Below are positions 54,840 through 63,337 of a stretch of 64,000 nucleotides of DNA, one piece after another. Every line of letters starts with the position of its first letter. Position 1 is the first letter of the stretch. The notes beneath the pieces were generated by a model. It saw nothing but the letters and a program-made list of their open reading frames with translations, searched no databases and was not told the DNA's origin. Made by a program: the position numbers and the translations under genes. Source of the stretch: Microbacterium capsulatum (GTDB taxonomy: Bacteria > Actinomycetota > Actinomycetes > Actinomycetales > Microbacteriaceae). The stretch is from positions 545,482-609,481 of the forward strand of contig NZ_JAVFCB010000001.1 in the NCBI RefSeq assembly GCF_030865425.1, read 5' to 3'.

Positions 54840-55223
54840 ATGGCAGATCGCAGCCTTCGAGGAATCCGACTCGGCGCCCAGAGCCTGCAGAGCGAAGAGG
54901 GCGTCGTCTTCATGGAGCGTCAGCAGACCTCCTACTCCTGTGACACCTGTGGCCACGTGACCACGCTGATGTTCGCCGCCGACGCGGAGCCGCCCGCCAC
55001 CTGGGAGTGCCGCAACTGCGGTGCCGAGGCGCGCCTGCAGATCGACGGCAAGTCCGTCGAGGTCGAGGACAACAGCGACAAGACCGCTCGTACGCACTGG
55101 GACATGCTCCTGGAGCGTCGCACCCGTGCCGAGCTGGAGGAGCTCCTCGAGGAGCGCCTCGCCTTCATCCGCGCCCGCCGTGGCGCCGGTGAGGACCCGA
55201 CCCGTGAGAGGATCGGCGCCTAA
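54840..55223 (+). CDS. rbpA: RNA polymerase-binding protein RbpA
   Basis: The 127-residue actinobacterial transcription factor stabilises open complexes with the principal sigma factor. It has an N-terminal tail, a zinc-like core SCDTCGHVTTLMF...WECRNCGAEA (CxxC pairs) and a C-terminal sigma-interacting helix (THWDMLLERRTRAELEELLEER). Size and layout match Streptomyces/Mycobacterium RbpA. It overlaps the convergent lnt stop by four bases. The 145-base upstream region has GTATACCT near 54809 that could be a -10; no stronger site is seen. Confidence 0.96.
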   Translation: MADRSLRGIRLGAQSLQSEEGVVFMERQQTSYSCDTCGHVTTLMFAADAEPPATWECRNCGAEARLQIDGKSVEVEDNSDKTARTHWDMLLERRTRAELEELLEERLAFIRARRGAGEDPTRERIGA

Positions 55224-56815
55224 GCGCCCGATCCCCGCCGTCGCATCCGGGCGATCACGCCCGCGGCCGCGACGACGAGCAGGCCGCCCCAGAGCAGAGC
55301 CTGTTCGATCCACGGTCCCAGGATCACACCCGCCGTCGCCCCGGTGCGGAGCCCGACATCCTCGAGCATCGCACCGGGGCGATTCTCGTGCAGCGACGCC
55401 TGCGTGGATCCGTCCGGGCGGATGACCTGGCTCGTGCCGACCGTTGAGATGTTCACGACCGCGCGGCCCGTCTCGACGGCCCGCATACGGGCGACCGCGA
55501 GCTGCTGGAGGTTCTCGGCGGTGCCGCGGAAGTCGGCGTTGTTCGTCTGGAAGACGAGCACCTGAGCTCCCCCGTCGATGCCTTCGGCGATCAGGTCGTC
55601 GTAGATCACGTCGAAGCAGATCGCCAACCCGACCGGGATCCTGCCGACCCGGATCACCGGCGCGTCGTCACCCGGGGTGTACCCGCGGCCGATCAGCCCG
55701 ATCAGCTCGGGTGCGATCGCGTTGTAGAACGCGCGGTCGGGCACGTACTCGCCGAACGGCACAGGATGACGCTTCGAGTGCGTCTGCACGTCCGAGCGGC
55801 TCAGATGGCCGTGCGACCCGGCCGGCCACAGGAACGACGTGTTGAAGAACTCGTCGCCCTTCTGCGTCGCGGCGTTCGCGAGGATCGGCGCGCGCACGCC
55901 GTCGGCCACGTCGTCGAGACCGTTCGCGAGCAGGTCGTCCTGGAACGGGTCCCCGTCGAGCCCTCCCTCCGGCCACACCAGAAGATCCATGCCCTTGCCG
56001 TACAGCGGTTCGGACGCGGCCGTCTGCGCGGCGATGACCGACATCGGCGCACGCCGATCGAAGTAGCCGGTCGGGCCGTTCCCCTGCACCGCTCCGATCC
56101 GCAGGGTGCCGTTCGGCGACGTCGGGAAGGCGGGCAGGAGGGCGAGCGCCACGGCCAGCAGCACCGGCACCGCCGCGCCGAGGGGCCGGGGTCGCCGACC
56201 GGATCGGAACAGCTCCACGAGGAGGGCCACGATCAGCACCATCACGAAACCGAGGCCGCTGATCCCGATCCAGCTCGTGACCCGCGCGGCCGGGGTGTCC
56301 GACAGGGTCAGCGCGATGCGCGCCCACGGGAAGCCGCCGTACGGCCAGTTGCCGAGGAACAGCTCGCGCCCGATCCACAGCGCGGCGAGAACGACCGAGA
56401 GCACCGCGGTGCGCAGCCGCCCGGGGCGGATGAGCACGGGGATCCACCGGTACGCGAGGGTCACCGGGATCAACGCCAGCGCCGTGAGCACACCCTCGAG
56501 AAGTCCCAGGGCGAGCCACGGGATCGGCCCCAGATAGCGCGACGTCCAGGACACCAGGATCAGGTAGAACACGGCGCCGTAGACGAAGCCGACGAGCAGC
56601 GACGACCACGCCCGCCGCCCGATCAGGGCGATCAGCAGCAGGGCGATCGCGGGGAACGCCGCGATCCAGATGGCCGGTTCCGGGAACGCCGCGTTCAGCA
56701 GCACTCCGGCCGCAGCCGCCGCGATCAGGGCCGCCCACAGCGGCAGCAGCGGGCGGGTCGGATCCGGGGTGGCGCGGGTCTCAGCCGGCGCGTCGGTGCG
56801 CGTCGCCACGATCAC
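55220..56815 (-). CDS. lnt: Apolipoprotein N-acyltransferase
   Basis: The 531-residue enzyme adds the third acyl chain to lipoproteins. Eight or so membrane helices occupy residues 25-230 (with the LGNWPYGGFPWARIALTLSDTP loop between them) and a C-terminal helix at about 500-525. The periplasmic nitrilase domain holds the catalytic Glu in LVWPEGGLDGDPF, Lys in the TQKGDEF-VPFGEYVPDR region and Cys in GLAICFDVIYDDL. GTG start at 56815 overlapping the helicase stop by four bases. Acts after Lgt, encoded elsewhere in this window. Confidence 0.93.
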   Translation of the reverse strand: MIVATRTDAPAETRATPDPTRPLLPLWAALIAAAAAGVLLNAAFPEPAIWIAAFPAIALLLIALIGRRAWSSLLVGFVYGAVFYLILVSWTSRYLGPIPWLALGLLEGVLTALALIPVTLAYRWIPVLIRPGRLRTAVLSVVLAALWIGRELFLGNWPYGGFPWARIALTLSDTPAARVTSWIGISGLGFVMVLIVALLVELFRSGRRPRPLGAAVPVLLAVALALLPAFPTSPNGTLRIGAVQGNGPTGYFDRRAPMSVIAAQTAASEPLYGKGMDLLVWPEGGLDGDPFQDDLLANGLDDVADGVRAPILANAATQKGDEFFNTSFLWPAGSHGHLSRSDVQTHSKRHPVPFGEYVPDRAFYNAIAPELIGLIGRGYTPGDDAPVIRVGRIPVGLAICFDVIYDDLIAEGIDGGAQVLVFQTNNADFRGTAENLQQLAVARMRAVETGRAVVNISTVGTSQVIRPDGSTQASLHENRPGAMLEDVGLRTGATAGVILGPWIEQALLWGGLLVVAAAGVIARMRRRGSGA

Positions 56816-59286
56816 ATCGAGGAGTAGGCGACGATGCCGCGGCGGACCCCGTCCAGGGCCGTGCGCGCGGTCCGGGCGGTCTCCGCGCTCGGTGCGACGA
56901 TCGAGAGCTGGTCGAGCAGGTCGATGGTCTGCTTGGCCCAGCGCACGAAGTCGCCGGCGGCCATGTCGGCGTCCTCCAGGACGGCATCGAGGGTCATGCC
57001 GCGCGCCCAGGCGTACATCGCGCCGGCGAGCCCGGCGGACGGACGGTCCGAGCCGGGCAGCCGGTTGTCGTGCTCCAGGTCGTCGAGCTCCGCCCACAAC
57101 TCCTGGGTGCGCTCCCACGCGATCCGGAAGCGCCCGCGCGGCAGATCGCGCGGATCCGCGGATCCGTCGTCGCGCCGCGGCTCGTAGACGAGGGCGCAGG
57201 CCATCGCGGCGAGCGACGGGCCGTCCAGACCGTCCCAGAGGCCGCGGCGCAGCGACTCCGCGACGAGGAGGTCGCGCTCGCCGTAGATCCGCTGCATCGT
57301 GCGCCCGGCGTCGGTGAGGGTCAGCGTCTCGCCATCGCCCTGCACGTAGCCGACCTCGGCGAGCACGTCGAGCACGCGGTCGAACACCCGCGCCACGGTG
57401 CCGGTGCGGTTCTCGATCTGACGGCGGGTGCGGTCGGTCTCGCGCTTGAGCTTCCAGTACCGCTCCGCCCAGCGCGCGTGCGCCTCCCGGTCGGGACAGC
57501 GGTGGCAGGCGTGCCGCTGCATCGCGCGGCGCAGCGACTCGATCTTCTGCAGCCGCTTGTCCCGCACGCCGCGCGGCGCCTGCTGGTCGGCGCGGTTCTT
57601 CTTCTCCAGGTCGCTGAGCTCGCGGCGGATCCCGGAGTACTCCGTGAAGTCGCCGCGGTCGCAGGTCATCGACGCGAGGTAGCCCTCGAGCGACGTCTCC
57701 GCCTCGCGCACGCTGCGGGCGAGACCGACGACGGCGCGGTCAGCCTGGAACTGGGCGAACGACGACTCCAGGACCTCCCGGGAGCGGGTGCGGCCGAACC
57801 GGTCGAGCAGGTTGACCGCCATGTTGTAGGTGGGCCGGAAGCTCGAGTTCAGCGGGTACGTGCGCCGGGATGCGAGCGCCGCCACGGCCTGCGGGTCCAT
57901 GCCCTCGGTCCACTGCACGACCGCGTGACCCTCGACGTCGATTCCACGCCGCCCTGCGCGCCCGGTGAGCTGGGTGTACTCCCCCGACGTGATCGCGACC
58001 CGCGCCTCGCCGTTGAACTTCTCCATCCGCTCCAGCACGACGGTGCGGGCGGGCATGTTGATGCCGAGCGCGAGCGTCTCGGTCGCGAAGACGACCTTGA
58101 GCAGCCGCTGCTGGTAGAGCTCCTCGACGATCTCCTTGAAGGCGGGGAGCAGTCCGGCATGGTGCGAGGCGACGCCGCGTTCGAGGTTGTCCAGCCAGTC
58201 CCAGTAGCCCAGCACCGCGAGATCCTCGTCGCGGAGGGTGCGCACCCGGTCCTCGACGATCGCGCGGATCTCCTGCCGTTCCTCGGCCGTGGTGAGGCGC
58301 AGCCCGGAGCGGCGCACCTGCTGCACCGCCGCGTCGCAGCCCACCCGGCTGAAGATGAAGAAGATCGCCGGCAGCAGGTTCGCCCGGTCGAGCAGATCGA
58401 CCACCTGCGGACGGTCCAGGCGCTCGATCCGGCGCACGTTCGCGGAGCGCACGGGGCGCCTGCCACCGCGCGGGGGGCGCTTCGCCTGTGCCCCGGCGTG
58501 ACGCGCGCTGCGGTACTCCTGCGCGCTGCGGTTGCGCTCGTAGTTCTGTCCGCCGAAGGAACGGATCCGCAGCAGCTCCTGGTTCACCTGGGCCGTCGCC
58601 ATGCCGGAGCGGCCGTCGAAGAGCGGTACCAGATCGTCGCGGACGAGAACGTGCTGCTCGAGAGGCACCGGACGGACCTCCGACACGATCACCTCGGTCC
58701 CGCCGCGGACGGTGTCGAGCCAGTCGCCGAACTCCTCGGCGTTGGACACGGTCGCGCTCAGCGACACGAGGCGCACGCTCGGCGGGAGGTGGATGATGAC
58801 CTCTTCCCACACCGCACCCCGGAACCGGTCGGCGAGGTAGTGCACCTCGTCCATGATCACGTAGCGCAGGCCGTCGAGAGCGCGCGAGTCCGCGTAGATC
58901 ATGTTCCGCAGCACCTCGGTCGTCATCACGACGATGCGGGCGGATCCGTTGATGTTCACGTCGCCGGTGAGCAGGCCCACCTCGTCGGCGCCGTACACGT
59001 CCACGAGTTCGCGGAACTTCTGGTTCGACAGGGCCTTCATCGGCGTCGTGTAGAACGCCTTGTCCCCGGGCGCGGTCATCGCCAGGTGGATCGCGAACTC
59101 TCCGACGATGGTCTTGCCCGCGCCGGTCGGCGCCGCGACGAGCACGCTGTTGCCCCGCTCGAGCGCGTGGCAGCCCTCGATCTGGAACGGGTCGAGCCGG
59201 AAGCGCTGGGAATCGGCGAAGGCGGACGTCGCGGGGTAGTCCTGAGCGGCGCGGGCGGCGGCGTAGCGATCCGCCGGCGAGGTCAT
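56812..59286 (-). CDS. helY: DEAD/DEAH-box RNA helicase, HelY/Mtr4-like
   Basis: The 824-residue SF2 helicase has Walker A LVAAPTGAGKT near residue 50, motif Ia TTPMKALSNQK, motif II VIMDEVHYLAD, motif III LSATV, motif VI LTGRAGRRGID, and C-terminal domains typical of Ski2-like helicases, with the zinc-like CHRCPDREAHARW segment. HelY has been linked in Mycobacterium to RNA processing. The ATG overlaps the tatC stop by four bases, and it is in the same transcription unit as tatC and lnt. Confidence 0.93.
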   Translation of the reverse strand: MTSPADRYAAARAAQDYPATSAFADSQRFRLDPFQIEGCHALERGNSVLVAAPTGAGKTIVGEFAIHLAMTAPGDKAFYTTPMKALSNQKFRELVDVYGADEVGLLTGDVNINGSARIVVMTTEVLRNMIYADSRALDGLRYVIMDEVHYLADRFRGAVWEEVIIHLPPSVRLVSLSATVSNAEEFGDWLDTVRGGTEVIVSEVRPVPLEQHVLVRDDLVPLFDGRSGMATAQVNQELLRIRSFGGQNYERNRSAQEYRSARHAGAQAKRPPRGGRRPVRSANVRRIERLDRPQVVDLLDRANLLPAIFFIFSRVGCDAAVQQVRRSGLRLTTAEERQEIRAIVEDRVRTLRDEDLAVLGYWDWLDNLERGVASHHAGLLPAFKEIVEELYQQRLLKVVFATETLALGINMPARTVVLERMEKFNGEARVAITSGEYTQLTGRAGRRGIDVEGHAVVQWTEGMDPQAVAALASRRTYPLNSSFRPTYNMAVNLLDRFGRTRSREVLESSFAQFQADRAVVGLARSVREAETSLEGYLASMTCDRGDFTEYSGIRRELSDLEKKNRADQQAPRGVRDKRLQKIESLRRAMQRHACHRCPDREAHARWAERYWKLKRETDRTRRQIENRTGTVARVFDRVLDVLAEVGYVQGDGETLTLTDAGRTMQRIYGERDLLVAESLRRGLWDGLDGPSLAAMACALVYEPRRDDGSADPRDLPRGRFRIAWERTQELWAELDDLEHDNRLPGSDRPSAGLAGAMYAWARGMTLDAVLEDADMAAGDFVRWAKQTIDLLDQLSIVAPSAETARTARTALDGVRRGIVAYSSM

Positions 59287-60092
59287 ACCGCGGACCCCTC
59301 GAGGAACTCCTTGTCGCGCTTGCGCTTGCGCCGGTCGAACAGCATGGAGAGGAAGGCCGCCGCGAAGAACAGGACGATGAGGATCCCGGCGAGCAGGAGC
59401 ATGCTGACGATGTCGGCCGCGGGCGTGGCCAGCGCGGCGAACACGCAGGCGATGAGGACCGCGATGCGCCAGGCCTTCAGGATCCCCCGGCCGGACATGA
59501 TCCCGGCCAGGTTCAGGGCGACGAGGAACACCGGGATGATGAACGAGACGCCGATCACGATCATCAGCTTGAAGACGAAGTCGTAGTAGTCCTGCGCGGC
59601 GTAGAAGTTCACGGCGCCCTTGGGCGTGAACCCCCACATCAACTCGATGATGTGGGGCATCACGAGCACGCCCACGTAGCAGCCGGCGAAGAACAGCGGC
59701 ACCGCTGCTCCGACGAAGCCGAGCGTGTACTTGATCTCCTTCCTGGTCAGGCCGGGCATGATGAACGCCCAGATCTGCCAGAGCCACACGGGCGCGGAGA
59801 GGAAGATGCCGATCGCGAAGGCGATCCGCATGCGCATGTCGAACGCCGCGGTCACCGTGCCGAAGTTCAGCGCCGCGAAGTCGTCACCGCGTGCCTTCGC
59901 CACCTGACGGATCGGGTCGGTGATGAAGCTGATGATCGGATCCGTGATCAGGAACGCGACCACCATCGCGATCACCAGCGCCAGTGCGGCGATCACGAGA
60001 CGTCGGCGCAACTCCAGCAGGTGTCCCCCGAGGGACATCGTGCGGTCGCGACTCGGCTTCTGCTTCGGCGTCGCGGAGGAGTCCCGGGCCAC
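59283..60092 (-). CDS. tatC: Sec-independent protein translocase TatC
   Basis: The 269-residue membrane protein has six helices and the TatC signatures MSLGGHLLELRRRLVIA (cytoplasmic N-terminal motif), a helix-1 to helix-2 loop with FAAL, FxMPGLTRKEIKY and the conserved ATPAADIVSMLL near the C-terminus. It recognises twin-arginine signal peptides. GTG start at 60092. TatA is encoded immediately upstream, and no TatB gene is in the window. Confidence 0.96.
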   Translation of the reverse strand: MARDSSATPKQKPSRDRTMSLGGHLLELRRRLVIAALALVIAMVVAFLITDPIISFITDPIRQVAKARGDDFAALNFGTVTAAFDMRMRIAFAIGIFLSAPVWLWQIWAFIMPGLTRKEIKYTLGFVGAAVPLFFAGCYVGVLVMPHIIELMWGFTPKGAVNFYAAQDYYDFVFKLMIVIGVSFIIPVFLVALNLAGIMSGRGILKAWRIAVLIACVFAALATPAADIVSMLLLAGILIVLFFAAAFLSMLFDRRKRKRDKEFLEGSAV

Positions 60093-60097
60093 GCCTA

Positions 60098-60343
60098 TCA
60101 GCGCGAAGAGTCGTCGTCGCGCGGCGACGGCGGGGTGGTGTCGTCAGCCTTGCTGTCGAGCTTCCCGTTCTCGCCGTTCTTGCGCGCTGCGTCCTCGTCC
60201 TTCATCGCGTTCATCTCGCCCTTGAAGACACGGGCGGACTGACCCATGCTCTTGGCGAGCGCGGGGAGCTTGGCGGCACCGAAGATCAGAAGAACGATGG
60301 CGAGGAGGATGAGCAGGTGCCATCCGGACAGTCCGGCGAACAT
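60098..60343 (-). CDS. tatA: Sec-independent protein translocase TatA
   Basis: The 81-residue protein has an N-terminal membrane helix (about residues 5-23, HLLILLAIVLLIFGAAKLPAL), the FGAAKLP hinge, an amphipathic helix (KSMGQSARVFKGEM) and a charged C-terminal tail. This is the classical TatA pattern. A TAGACT on the minus strand (60375-60380) with an AGGAG site before the ATG would give a short leader, so transcription may begin here for tatA-tatC-helY-lnt. Confidence 0.96.
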   Translation of the reverse strand: MFAGLSGWHLLILLAIVLLIFGAAKLPALAKSMGQSARVFKGEMNAMKDEDAARKNGENGKLDSKADDTTPPSPRDDDSSR

Positions 60344-60385
60344 GGTGATCTCCTGAAGGTTGAAGTTCCGGCAAGTCTATCGTCA

Positions 60386-61363
60386 CTATAGGGCGGTTTG
60401 TTCGCTGTACAGCGCAATCCCAGCGCGCGCCCAGTCCCTTGCGGCGCCCCGGGCCGCGGCGGGCTCGAGGATCTCCACCGCCCCGCCGAACCGCGAGGCG
60501 AGGCGCTTCAGGCTGAGCGGGTCGCCGACGCGCAGGGTCGCGGTCACGACGCCGTCGTCCGCGTGCGCCTCGGCCCGGCTGAGATAGTCGCGCAGCAGCG
60601 GCGCCAGGTTCTCCGGGAACCGGATGACCGCCTCGCCGCTCTCGCCGTCGCCCGCGAACAGCTCGGGCACCGGCTCGTCGCCGTGCTCGATCGGGATCTC
60701 GGTGAGGCGCGGGGCGCTCACGCGGTCCAGGTGGAAGGTGCGCATCGCGCGACGCAGGTGGCACCACCCCTGCAGGTACCACTGGCCGTTCGTGATGAGC
60801 ACCGTGACCGGGTCCACGGTGCGGGTCGTCGGCTCGGCGTCCGGCGCGCGATAGGTGAACGAGACGGCGACGTGCTCCTGCAGCGCGGTGGCGACGAGGG
60901 TGCGCACCTCGTCCACGGGCTCGGGCGCCACGATCACGTCGGCGGGCAGGCCCGCCGCGCCGCGAGAGAGTTTGGCGATGAGTCCCTGGACCACGCCGGA
61001 GTCGGCGACGCCGGGCACGGCGGAGGCGAGCTGCAGCCCCGCGACGAGGGCCGCGGCCTCGCGTGCGGTGAACTTCGGCACCCGGCGCAGGCCCACGTCG
61101 TTCGTGATCTCGATGATGCCCTGCTCGTCGAGCAGGTCCCAGTTGATGTCGAACAGCTCCTGCGGCGGCTGCCAGTAGCCCTCGTCACCGGGCAGGCCGA
61201 TGACGGTGAGCTTCTCGACCATGGCGCGCATCTGCGGCACGGTCATGTCGAACTCGGCGGCCGCCTCGGCCAGCGAGACCTCGCCGCGCTCGAGCAGGTA
61301 CGGCACGAGGGTGAGGTAGGCGCGCACCCGGTCCGAGGACAGCAGCGGCTTGCGATCGGCCAT
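60386..61363 (-). CDS. pafC: WYL-domain regulator PafC
   Basis: The 325-residue protein has a helix-turn-helix (LAEAAAEFDMTVPQMRAMVEKL, residues 32-53) and a WYL domain (about 150-245, containing VSFTYRAP, NGQWYLQGWCHLRRAMRTFHLDRV). With PafB it forms the PafBC activator of the LexA-independent DNA-damage response in Actinobacteria. Overlaps the pafB stop by one base. Confidence 0.9.
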   Translation of the reverse strand: MADRKPLLSSDRVRAYLTLVPYLLERGEVSLAEAAAEFDMTVPQMRAMVEKLTVIGLPGDEGYWQPPQELFDINWDLLDEQGIIEITNDVGLRRVPKFTAREAAALVAGLQLASAVPGVADSGVVQGLIAKLSRGAAGLPADVIVAPEPVDEVRTLVATALQEHVAVSFTYRAPDAEPTTRTVDPVTVLITNGQWYLQGWCHLRRAMRTFHLDRVSAPRLTEIPIEHGDEPVPELFAGDGESGEAVIRFPENLAPLLRDYLSRAEAHADDGVVTATLRVGDPLSLKRLASRFGGAVEILEPAAARGAARDWARAGIALYSEQTAL

Positions 61364-62355
61364 CAGGCACCGCCCGTCGCGAGCGGCTCGGCGTGCATCG
61401 CCGCCGCGGCCCGCAGCCGCGCGATCACGGCGTCGCGGAGCAGTTCCGGCTCGACCACCCGGACCTCGGGTCCGTATGAGGCGAGCTCGTCGGCGAGGAT
61501 GTGCAGGTCCACGTACGGCAGCCGGATCCCCTGCACCGCAGGGTGGGCTCGGCGGCCGAGACGGAGCGCGGCCTCCGTGCCGGGGGTGACCTCGAGCAGA
61601 GCCGAGTGCGCGGCAGCGACCGCCTCGAGGCTCGCGAGGGCCCGTTCACCGGCGCCCTCGCGGAGCTCGGCGGGGAACGCGTCGTTCGTGACGGCGACGT
61701 CGCCGACGATGCGCGTGAGCAGGAACATGCGATCGCCGTGGGCGTCCACATCCCGCCCGAACACGTGCCAGCGCGCCTCGTACTCGACCAGCGCGAGCGG
61801 CTGCACATGGCGGCGGCGCGGCGCCTCCTCCCCCGGCTTCAGGTAGTCGAAGGCCACGGCGGTGCTGCGCTCGATCGCGCTCTGCAGGGGGGCGAACGCC
61901 GCGTCGCGGGCGGTGATCCGGGGGGCGAAGCCGATGATCGGCTCGTCCACGTCGATCCCGAGCGCGCGGATCTTGCGCACGCCCGCCTGGGCGTCGTTCG
62001 AGAGCGACTCCTCGCTCCACACGCTGCCGGCGAGGCGGAGCACCGCGAGTTCGGCGGGGGTGAAGTCGATGTCGACGGGCAGGTCGTATTCCGCTTTCGG
62101 AATGCGATAGCGCGCCTCACGCAGGTCGTTCGGATCCGCGTGGTCTCCGAGCGTCTCGATCGGGATGCCGAGCGCGCGCAGCTCGTCCTTGTCGCGCTCG
62201 AACATCTTCTCCAGCGCATCCGGCTTCGCGTCGCCGCGCTGCCGGTATCCGGACACCGACGCGAGGATCTGCTGCTTGGTCAGGCCGATCTCCGTGGCCA
62301 TGAGCGCCACGACGAGATTCGTCAGGCGCTCCTCCGCAGGGATCCGCGCTGCCAT
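61363..62355 (-). CDS. pafB: WYL-domain regulator PafB
   Basis: The 330-residue partner of PafC has an N-terminal winged-helix (RLTNLVVALMATEIGLTKQQILASVSGY) and a WYL domain (AVAFDYLKPGEE, RRHVQPLALVEYEARWHVFGRDVDAHGDRMFLLTRI). PafBC senses ssDNA and activates promoters by a sigma-adaptation mechanism (known from Mycobacterium). In other Actinobacteria it sits beside the Pup-proteasome genes; here its neighbours are TatA and an FKBP lipoprotein. The stop is shared with the pafC start region, so they are co-expressed. Confidence 0.92.
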   Translation of the reverse strand: MAARIPAEERLTNLVVALMATEIGLTKQQILASVSGYRQRGDAKPDALEKMFERDKDELRALGIPIETLGDHADPNDLREARYRIPKAEYDLPVDIDFTPAELAVLRLAGSVWSEESLSNDAQAGVRKIRALGIDVDEPIIGFAPRITARDAAFAPLQSAIERSTAVAFDYLKPGEEAPRRRHVQPLALVEYEARWHVFGRDVDAHGDRMFLLTRIVGDVAVTNDAFPAELREGAGERALASLEAVAAAHSALLEVTPGTEAALRLGRRAHPAVQGIRLPYVDLHILADELASYGPEVRVVEPELLRDAVIARLRAAAAMHAEPLATGGA

Positions 62356-63324
62356 CTACTGTCCTGAGGCCGCGGGCGCGTCGATGCCGAGGATGTCGAC
62401 GACGAAGACGAGGGTGGCGTTCGGGCCGACCGAACCGCCGCCCTGCGCGCCGTAGCCGTCCTTGGGCGGCACCACGAGCATCACCTGCGATCCCACGGTC
62501 TTGCCGGTCAGGCCCTTGGCGAACCCGGGGATGACCTGGTTCAGCGCGAAGCTCGCGGACTGCTTGTCCCACGAGGAGTCGAAGACCTTGCGGGTGTCCC
62601 AGTCCACACCGGTGTACTGCACGCGGACGGTGTCGGTGTCCTTGACCTTCGGACCGTTGCCGCGGATGAGGGTCTGCGCGACGAGGGTCGTCGGCTTCTT
62701 CGCGTCGGGAACGATGATGCCGGGGCGGCCGTCGGGAGCGCGCACCACGGTCGGCAGGCCCAGCGCGTCGTTGTACTCGAGCGAGCCCTCGGCGTGCGGG
62801 AGGTAGACCTTGAGCACGTCGACGACCGCGACGACGGAGTCGCCGGAGGTCAGGTTCAGGCCACTGGCGAGCTGCGAGGAGAGGTCGCCGAACGGGATGC
62901 CCGCGATGATCCGCGAACCCGCGGTGGCGCACTGCAGCGCCGTGCCGATGCCCTTCGCCTGCGACGCCCAGCTCGCGACATCGCCGACGCGGGAGGTGTC
63001 GCCGTTGAACTCGGTCGCGACGAGCTGCTTGCCGGTCCGGCCGCTGTACAGCGCCACGTCGGCGACGAGAGGCTGGTGCTGCGCCGTGATCCGCGTCCCC
63101 TTGCCGGCGGTCAGCACGTCGACCGTGGTGCTCTGCACGTGCATGGGCGTGTCGACGGTCACAGTCGGAGCCTTCCCGACCGCGCCCGTGACCGTCACCG
63201 ATCCGGTGAGTCTCGAAGAGCTCGACGGGCAGCCCTTGCCGTCGAACGACGGGGCACCGGAGCAGCCCGTCAGCGCGAGGGCGGCGAGGCCGAGGGTGAT
63301 CAGAGCAGCGGCAGTCTTACGCAC
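62356..63324 (-). CDS. FKBP-type peptidyl-prolyl isomerase lipoprotein
   Basis: The 322-residue lipoprotein has a signal peptide with lipobox LTGC (C21), giving Lgt and Lnt substrates. Residues about 225-318 are an FKBP domain: VKDTDTVRVQYTGVDWDTRKVFDSSW and VIPGFAKGLTGKTVGSQVMLVVPPKDGYG, with ATLVFVVDILGI at the end. An N-terminal half (about 40-220) has diverged FKBP-like strand patterns (ITAQHQPLVADVALYSGRTGKQL). GTG start preceded by GGAG. TAGACT seven bases before the start contains the trmI stop. Confidence 0.9.
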   Translation of the reverse strand: MRKTAAALITLGLAALALTGCSGAPSFDGKGCPSSSSRLTGSVTVTGAVGKAPTVTVDTPMHVQSTTVDVLTAGKGTRITAQHQPLVADVALYSGRTGKQLVATEFNGDTSRVGDVASWASQAKGIGTALQCATAGSRIIAGIPFGDLSSQLASGLNLTSGDSVVAVVDVLKVYLPHAEGSLEYNDALGLPTVVRAPDGRPGIIVPDAKKPTTLVAQTLIRGNGPKVKDTDTVRVQYTGVDWDTRKVFDSSWDKQSASFALNQVIPGFAKGLTGKTVGSQVMLVVPPKDGYGAQGGGSVGPNATLVFVVDILGIDAPAASGQ

Positions 63325-63331
63325 GCGCTCC

Positions 63332-63337
63332 AGTCTA
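63332..63337 (-). promoter_or_regulatory. Possible -10 box for the FKBP lipoprotein gene
   Basis: TAGACT on the minus strand, seven bases (GGAGCGC), then the GTG at 63324. Confidence 0.35.
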
